From NCBI GenBank assembly GCA_964447405.1, contig CAYUSP010000002.1:310001-374000 (forward strand): 64,000 nucleotides of DNA, in the 5' to 3' direction. How positions within the stretch are numbered: position 1 is the stretch's first letter; each line of letters starts with the position of its first letter. The stretch comes from JALNZF01 sp964447405. GTDB lineage: Bacteria; Nitrospirota; UBA9217. The notes below the pieces were generated by a model. It was not told the origin of the DNA. It ran no database searches and saw only the letters and a list, made by a program, of their open reading frames with translations. Position numbers and translations under genes: made by a program. Positions 59,633 to 64,000 of this stretch are shown here, one piece after another.

Positions 59633-61756
59633 CTATCGCACAGCCGCTGCTTCCCGCTCGCTGTCCTGCACCAGCTTGACGACGTCGAGAATCAGCGCCA
59701 CGGTCCCGTCCCCGAGGATCGTCGCTCCCGACACGCCTTCCACATCATGGTAATATTTCCCGAGGTTCTTGATCACGGTCTGATGCCCGCCGATGATATG
59801 GTCCACGACAAAGCCGATGCGCCGGTCGCCGACCCTGGTGATCACGATCTGCTCGATGGCCGGCGGCTCGGTCCCGATGAGGAACGTGTCCCGCAGACAG
59901 ACGTAGGGAACCAGCTGGCCCCGCACGTTCGCCAGATGCCGCCCCTTTGCCTTGATCCTGTCCTGGCTGCTCAGTTCCACGCATTCCTCGACCAGGGAGA
60001 GCGGAAATACAAAGTGCTCCGCGCCGATCTTCGTCAAGAACCCGTCGATGATCGCCAGCGTGAGCGGCAGCCGAAGCGTCATGGTGGAACCTTTGCCCTT
60101 GACGCTGCTGACTTCAATGGATCCGCGCAGGGCATCGATCGTTTTTTTGACCACGTCCATGCCAACGCCGCGGCCGGAAACATTCGTGATCTTCTTGGCC
60201 ATGGAAAACCCGGGCGCGAAGAGCAGTGCGTATACATCCTGCTCCGTGAGCTCGGCGTCAGCCGCGATCAGGCCTTTCTCCACGGCCTTTGCCCTCACCC
60301 GCTCGACATCAATCCCCGCGCCGTCGTCGGTGATCTGGATCAGGACGTTGGCGCCGGAGTGCGCAGCGGTCAGATGGATCGTCCCCTGCCGGGTCTTCCC
60401 CGCGGCTTCGCGCACATCGGGAGCCTCCACGCCGTGGTCGATGCTGTTTCTGATCAGATGCACGAGCGGGTCGCCGAGCCGTTCGATAACCGTCTTGTCC
60501 AGTTCGGTCTCTGCTCCCTCGGTTGTCAGCTCGATCTCCTTCCCCAGCTCAGCCGAAAGGTCCCGGACCAGGCGCTTGAACTTGCTGAAGGTGGACCCGA
60601 TGGGCAGCATGCGAATGCTCATGGTGTTGTCCCGGAGCTCCGAGGTCAGCCTCTCCACCTCCTCGGAGATCGCGAGATAATCTGCGCGCACGTTCATTTT
60701 GCTGGACGCCGCCTGGCTGAAGCGCGCCTTCACGGTGACCAGCTCGCCCACGAGATCCACAAGCTTGTCAAGCTTGTCAGCCGGCACCCGCACGCTCAGC
60801 GCGGAGTCTTCCTTCTGCCGTTTATCGCGGACCTCCCGGATGTGATCCTGCTCGGCAAGCGCTGTCGCAACCTGTTTTGAGTCCACGGCGCCCATGCCCA
60901 CAACGATCTGGCCGAACCTGCTCTGCTTGGACAGCGCCTCCTTGACCAGGTCCGGCGTCAACTGGCCACGCTCAACCAGAATGTCGCCCAGTTTTTTGCT
61001 GTATGGCTGATAGTCCACGCTGGCGCCCGCGTCAATGACGTCGGCCACTTCGATCCTCAGCTCCGCGTCGTCCTGCACGAACATGAAAACGTCCTTCACG
61101 GCATTCATGCCCCGGTCCGTGGTAAGCATGACATTCCACTCGGTATAGCAGGCTTCGGAATCCAGTTCGTCAAGGAACGGTATCTCGTCGGTCTGCGCGA
61201 TCACGGTGCACTGCCCCAGCTCACGGAGCTCCTGCAGGAGCAGCAAGGGATTGGTTCCGGACCGGAAAATGTCGGGAGAAGGCTTGAAGGCAATGCGATA
61301 GGTGGTGATGTCGCCCTTATCCCCTGCGCGCTCCGCGGCCGGCGCCGCGGATGCGGGTTCAATGCTGGCCTGTCCGGGCGTGAGGATTTTGAGTGATGCA
61401 ATAATGGATGCGTTCTTCAGCTCCACGTCCTCGCCAAGGCTCCCGGCCTCTCCCAGCATAAGCTTGATCTGGTCGCGGGCCTGCAGCGTCAAATTGACCA
61501 GGTCCTTGCTGACCTTCATTTTATGGTTCCGCACCAGGTCGAACACGGTTTCGATCTCGTGGGTGAATTTCGCGACCTTGTCATATCCGAACATGGAACC
61601 GGATCCCTTGATGGTATGCATGGCCCGGAAGATGCGGCCGATCAGGTCTTCATCCTCCGGTCGTTCCTCAAGCTCAAGCAGCGCTGATTCCAGCTCGGTC
61701 AGCAGCTCCGCCGCTTCTTCAAGAAATACCGCGTTATGTTTGTCCACTGATCCCAC
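59633..61756 (-). CDS. cheA: Chemotaxis histidine kinase CheA with MshEN-like insert (second CheA)
   Basis: 707 aa from a GTG at 61756, with AAGGAGG 5 nt upstream; this beats an upstream in-frame ATG. Hpt H47 is in RAMHTIKGSGS. As in the other CheA there is an MshEN-like segment at ~253-315 (YSKKLGDILVERGQLTPD), then the dimerisation domain, HATPase (NSIDHGVEA, DDGAGID, SGRGVGMDVV) and a CheW-like C-terminus. It is close to the first CheA in sequence and order, so the two are paralogues. It follows cheY and the anchored MCP on the same strand. Confidence 0.94.
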   Translation of the reverse strand: MGSVDKHNAVFLEEAAELLTELESALLELEERPEDEDLIGRIFRAMHTIKGSGSMFGYDKVAKFTHEIETVFDLVRNHKMKVSKDLVNLTLQARDQIKLMLGEAGSLGEDVELKNASIIASLKILTPGQASIEPASAAPAAERAGDKGDITTYRIAFKPSPDIFRSGTNPLLLLQELRELGQCTVIAQTDEIPFLDELDSEACYTEWNVMLTTDRGMNAVKDVFMFVQDDAELRIEVADVIDAGASVDYQPYSKKLGDILVERGQLTPDLVKEALSKQSRFGQIVVGMGAVDSKQVATALAEQDHIREVRDKRQKEDSALSVRVPADKLDKLVDLVGELVTVKARFSQAASSKMNVRADYLAISEEVERLTSELRDNTMSIRMLPIGSTFSKFKRLVRDLSAELGKEIELTTEGAETELDKTVIERLGDPLVHLIRNSIDHGVEAPDVREAAGKTRQGTIHLTAAHSGANVLIQITDDGAGIDVERVRAKAVEKGLIAADAELTEQDVYALLFAPGFSMAKKITNVSGRGVGMDVVKKTIDALRGSIEVSSVKGKGSTMTLRLPLTLAIIDGFLTKIGAEHFVFPLSLVEECVELSSQDRIKAKGRHLANVRGQLVPYVCLRDTFLIGTEPPAIEQIVITRVGDRRIGFVVDHIIGGHQTVIKNLGKYYHDVEGVSGATILGDGTVALILDVVKLVQDSEREAAAVR

Positions 61757-61826
61757 CGGAACCTCCTTTGCTTCTACTAAAAGCAATGCAATCTGACGTG
61801 CCCGTTTCTCCTGGCCCCCTGCACAT

Positions 61827-62192
61827 TCACTTCACGAACTTCTTCACAACCTCCATCAGCGTTTCGGGCTTGAACGGTTTCACGATCCAGCCGCTCGCAC
61901 CAGCCTGCTTGCCCTCGGCCTTCTTGCTCTCCTGGGATTCCGTCGTCAGCATCACGATCGGCGCGAACTTGTAATCCGGCATCTTGCGCAGGCTTTTGAT
62001 AAGCTCGATCCCGTCCATCTCGGGCATGTTGAGGTCCGTGATGACCATGTCGACTTTTTTGCCGCTCACCTTGCTCAGGGCATCCTTGCCGTTTTCCGCG
62101 ACGACCACGTCGAACCCCGCGTCCTTGATCGTGAACGACACCAGCTGCCGCATTGATGCCGAATCGTCGACCACGAGAAATGTCTTGGCCAT
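61827..62192 (-). CDS. cheY: Chemotaxis response regulator CheY
   Basis: 121 aa single receiver: VDDSASMRQL, phospho-Asp in MVITDLNMPEMDG, Thr in VMLTTES and Lys in IVKPFKPETL. It has no output domain, so it is the expected switch-binding protein or a phosphate sink. It is encoded between the anchored MCP and the second cheA. Confidence 0.96.
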   Translation of the reverse strand: MAKTFLVVDDSASMRQLVSFTIKDAGFDVVVAENGKDALSKVSGKKVDMVITDLNMPEMDGIELIKSLRKMPDYKFAPIVMLTTESQESKKAEGKQAGASGWIVKPFKPETLMEVVKKFVK

Positions 62193-62208
62193 AACCCCTC
62201 CGTGCGCC

Positions 62209-63369
62209 CTATTTTGTATTTAATGCATAGAGCGCGCTCTTCATTGCTTCGCGCTCCGATTCCATGGTGTACATCTGCTCGAGCCAGCCCGCGTCGAGCT
62301 CCTGCGCGTGCTCATGCACATGCTCGCTTACTTCGGCAAGTTTCCGGAGAAGTTCTTCGGTCTGTTGTTTAAAGGTATTGAGCGGCTCGATGACATGCTC
62401 GAGGCGCTGCCGCGTAATGTCCTGGAACTGCATGGACACCATGATGCCGCTGACGTCCTTTGCCAGCATCTCGGTTTCACTTTTCAGCCCGTCCAGCCTC
62501 ACCTTCGCATCGCCCATCACACTGTCAATGCGGGAAAGCGCTCCGTGGACGGCCTGCCCCGCGGCCTCTGCCTTCGTGGTGTTCGAGGCCGCTTCTCCTT
62601 GTGTGGTGCAGAGCACCGTGTTCATGTCGCTCTCGATTTTCCCGATCAACTTCTTGATCTTTTCCGCTGCTGAATTCGAACGGTCGGACAGCTTCCGCAC
62701 TTCATCTGCCACCACGCTGAATCCCTTTCCGGCATCGCCCGCCCTTGCCGCCTCGATGGCCGCGTTCAACGCCAGAAGGTTCGTCTGCTGGGCGATGTAT
62801 TCGATCTCCTCGACCGTACTTTTGATCCGCGACGTGTCCTCCGTGATGATGGAGAGGTCCTTCTGCATTTTTGCGGCTGCTTCCGAAAAGGCGTTCAGGC
62901 AGGCCATGACCTCGCCAAAGGTGCTTCTGCTGATCGCGATCAGCGACGCATCGCCGTCGGTGGTTCCCAGAATGCCGAGGGCCCCTGTTGCGTTTTCGGA
63001 CTGCTTGCGGGCGCGGCTGACGATCCCCATGAAGCGCTCTCCCATATCAAGAGCTGCCTGCTCCGTCTGCTGGATCACTTCGCGAAGCTGGGTGGTGAGC
63101 ACGGGCGTGATCCGGATGTTCGCCTGCAGATGCCCGGCGATCGGCTGCACCAGGGTGTCCACGGTCGATGCGCGCTGCTTGAGTTCAGCGTCGTGATTGC
63201 GCTGCTCTGATGCGTGATGTCGTTTCAGGTAGGATAATGCAAGAAAGAGCGCAATGCCGCTGCTGGCAAAAACCAATGACAGTCTAATCAACTGGTCTGC
63301 AATGAGCGACAGACTCACGATTATCAAGAGGACTCCGGCTATGCCGGCCTTTTCTTTCCAGCCATCCAT
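62209..63369 (-). CDS. Membrane-anchored MCP-like signalling protein
   Basis: 386 aa from the ATG at 63369 with GGGAGA upstream; an earlier in-frame ATG is less likely. Two N-terminal hydrophobic segments (~8-45) form a membrane hairpin with no periplasmic sensor. A helical region then leads to the MCP tip YIAQQTNLLALNAAIEAARAG. Typical HAMP and pentapeptide tail are absent. Proteins of this type next to CheY and CheA often act as cytoplasmic or membrane-near energy sensors. It is the first gene after a perfect sigma28 promoter. Confidence 0.85.
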   Translation of the reverse strand: MDGWKEKAGIAGVLLIIVSLSLIADQLIRLSLVFASSGIALFLALSYLKRHHASEQRNHDAELKQRASTVDTLVQPIAGHLQANIRITPVLTTQLREVIQQTEQAALDMGERFMGIVSRARKQSENATGALGILGTTDGDASLIAISRSTFGEVMACLNAFSEAAAKMQKDLSIITEDTSRIKSTVEEIEYIAQQTNLLALNAAIEAARAGDAGKGFSVVADEVRKLSDRSNSAAEKIKKLIGKIESDMNTVLCTTQGEAASNTTKAEAAGQAVHGALSRIDSVMGDAKVRLDGLKSETEMLAKDVSGIMVSMQFQDITRQRLEHVIEPLNTFKQQTEELLRKLAEVSEHVHEHAQELDAGWLEQMYTMESEREAMKSALYALNTK

Positions 63370-63447
63370 ACACTGTCTCCCTGGGCCGAACAACGGCCCG
63401 TCAACGTGACGGCGAAAAGCACTACACTATCTGCACTTTTCCTTTCT

Positions 63448-63474
63448 TTATCGGCCTATTCGAAAAAAACTTTA
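63448..63474 (-). promoter_or_regulatory. sigma28 (FliA) promoter for the MCP-cheY-cheA operon
   Basis: On the minus strand TAAAGTTT, exactly 11 nt, GCCGATAA: a perfect consensus. The start is near 63441, with a leader of about 71 nt. A 6-bp hairpin (GGGCCG-AACAA-CGGCCC, 63383-63399) lies within the leader. Confidence 0.92.
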
Positions 63475-63518
63475 CCCCGCCGGGTAAACACGCACCAGCG
63501 GGGCATGGGGAGGAAAGG

Positions 63519-63935
63519 TTATGCTGCCGCAAGGATCGAGGCTGGAGCAACAGGGCGTCTGCCCAGGGCAATGCGAATAAGGCGGTCCAGTTCATTCAGT
63601 GCAATTGGCCGCAAGTTAATGTAGAAGTTGAGTGCCCGCGACATGGCAAAAGCGCCAAAGGCCATTCCGCGCAGCCGTGACTCGGGTTCGCAGTAGTCCG
63701 AGAGAAAGATCACCGGGAGCTGCGGCCTGAGCATGCGAACATCGGATAGCAATTCAATGCGGTTCTTTTCTGTTGCGCTCGCTACGATCAGGTCGAGATA
63801 TAATCCGGATTTCAAAACAGCGCTTGCCGCCCGATCACCAGCTGCCTGTACCACGGTAAAACCACGTGTCCTGAGGATCCGCGCTAGCGCACCGCGCGCT
63901 TCTGCATCTTCTTCCAACAGCAAAACTTTCTTCAT
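63519..63935 (-). CDS. Degenerate (pseudo-) receiver protein
   Basis: 138 aa with a GGGGGG ribosome site. The fold resembles a receiver (KVLLLEEDAEARGALARILRTRGF), but the phosphoacceptor region reads LDLIVASATEKNR with no Asp at the expected site, and the C-terminal Lys is not evident. It probably cannot be phosphorylated. It lies directly upstream of the sigma28 promoter of the che operon and reads in the same direction, with its own upstream region partly outside the window. Confidence 0.75.
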   Translation of the reverse strand: MKKVLLLEEDAEARGALARILRTRGFTVVQAAGDRAASAVLKSGLYLDLIVASATEKNRIELLSDVRMLRPQLPVIFLSDYCEPESRLRGMAFGAFAMSRALNFYINLRPIALNELDRLIRIALGRRPVAPASILAAA

Positions 63936-64000
63936 GGCTTCCCCCCTTAAGTAGTTTGACGTAATAACGTCGTCGCTGATTTGTGTACAGGAAGTGTTAC

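Noticed and set aside
59540..60880. Long plus-strand open frame of 446 codons opposite the second cheA
   Set aside because: It lies antisense to an unmistakable CheA. Its predicted protein is low in complexity and has no family motifs. High-GC coding regions often leave such open frames.
63958..63971. GACGT-AATA-ACGTC dyad at the right edge
   Set aside because: Five-base arms are too short to support a specific operator, and the surrounding sequence is truncated by the window edge.

Overview
The window looks like chromosomal DNA of a motile, diderm (Gram-negative) bacterium of moderately high GC. The signs are an outer-membrane barrel, flagellar stators, membrane chemoreceptors and GDP-heptose-type sugar genes. 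An alphaproteobacterial-style flagellin with FlbT and FlaF sits beside multi-receptor chemotaxis operons, many B12-type radical SAM enzymes and short palindromic intergenic repeats. That mix suggests a Nitrospirota- or Desulfobacterota-like lineage. The lineage is inference; no rRNA or other phylogenetic marker is present. No tRNA, rRNA, CRISPR array or transposase gene was seen.

Region A (1-1,153, minus strand): 3' part of a TPR gene that runs off the left edge, preceded by a near-perfect sigma28 (FliA) promoter. Region B (1,324-29,010, plus strand): a tightly packed block of 16 genes behind a sigma54-like promoter. It encodes nucleotide-sugar enzymes (4,6-dehydratase-like SDR, HddA-like kinase, HddC-like nucleotidyltransferase, Fcl-like reductase, an RfbH-type 3-dehydrase), a TPP-dependent E1 alpha/E1 beta pair whose beta subunit is fused to cupins, an altronate-dehydratase-like enzyme, two stand-alone B12/radical SAM enzymes, and two giant fusions. 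The fusions are radical SAM-glycosyltransferase-radical SAM (1,467 aa) and radical SAM plus five GT2 modules plus TPRs (2,412 aa). The block abuts the flagellin operon, so its most likely job is to build and attach an unusual, probably deoxy and possibly branched, flagellin or surface glycan. This is the best candidate for an undescribed system.

Region C (29,060-31,977, minus): flagellin, a flagellin-linked protein of unknown function, flbT and flaF, read from a perfect sigma28 promoter through a leader of about 127 nt containing a 7-bp hairpin, and ended by an intrinsic terminator. Region D (32,045-39,999, plus): a second, divergent sigma28-like promoter, a small ORF, two response regulators (one HD-GYP), a PilZ protein, and two MotA/MotB stator pairs separated by a histidine kinase. 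This is a c-di-GMP and motor-control module.

Region E (40,293-63,935, minus): a hybrid PAS kinase, a periplasmic CZB chemoreceptor, an NtrC-type sigma54 activator, cheB-cheD-cheR, a chemoreceptor, an orphan Leu/Ile/Val-type binding protein, cheW, a second chemoreceptor, an outer-membrane barrel, cheA, a STAS protein, a second cheA, cheY, a membrane-anchored MCP and a degenerate receiver. Genes are named here from left to right; transcription runs right to left. A perfect sigma28 promoter lies at the head of the MCP-cheY-cheA part. Palindromic intergenic repeats of several families fill most of the larger gaps. Overall the window is a flagellar regulon (sigma28/sigma54) that joins filament synthesis, probable filament glycosylation, motor control and chemosensing.
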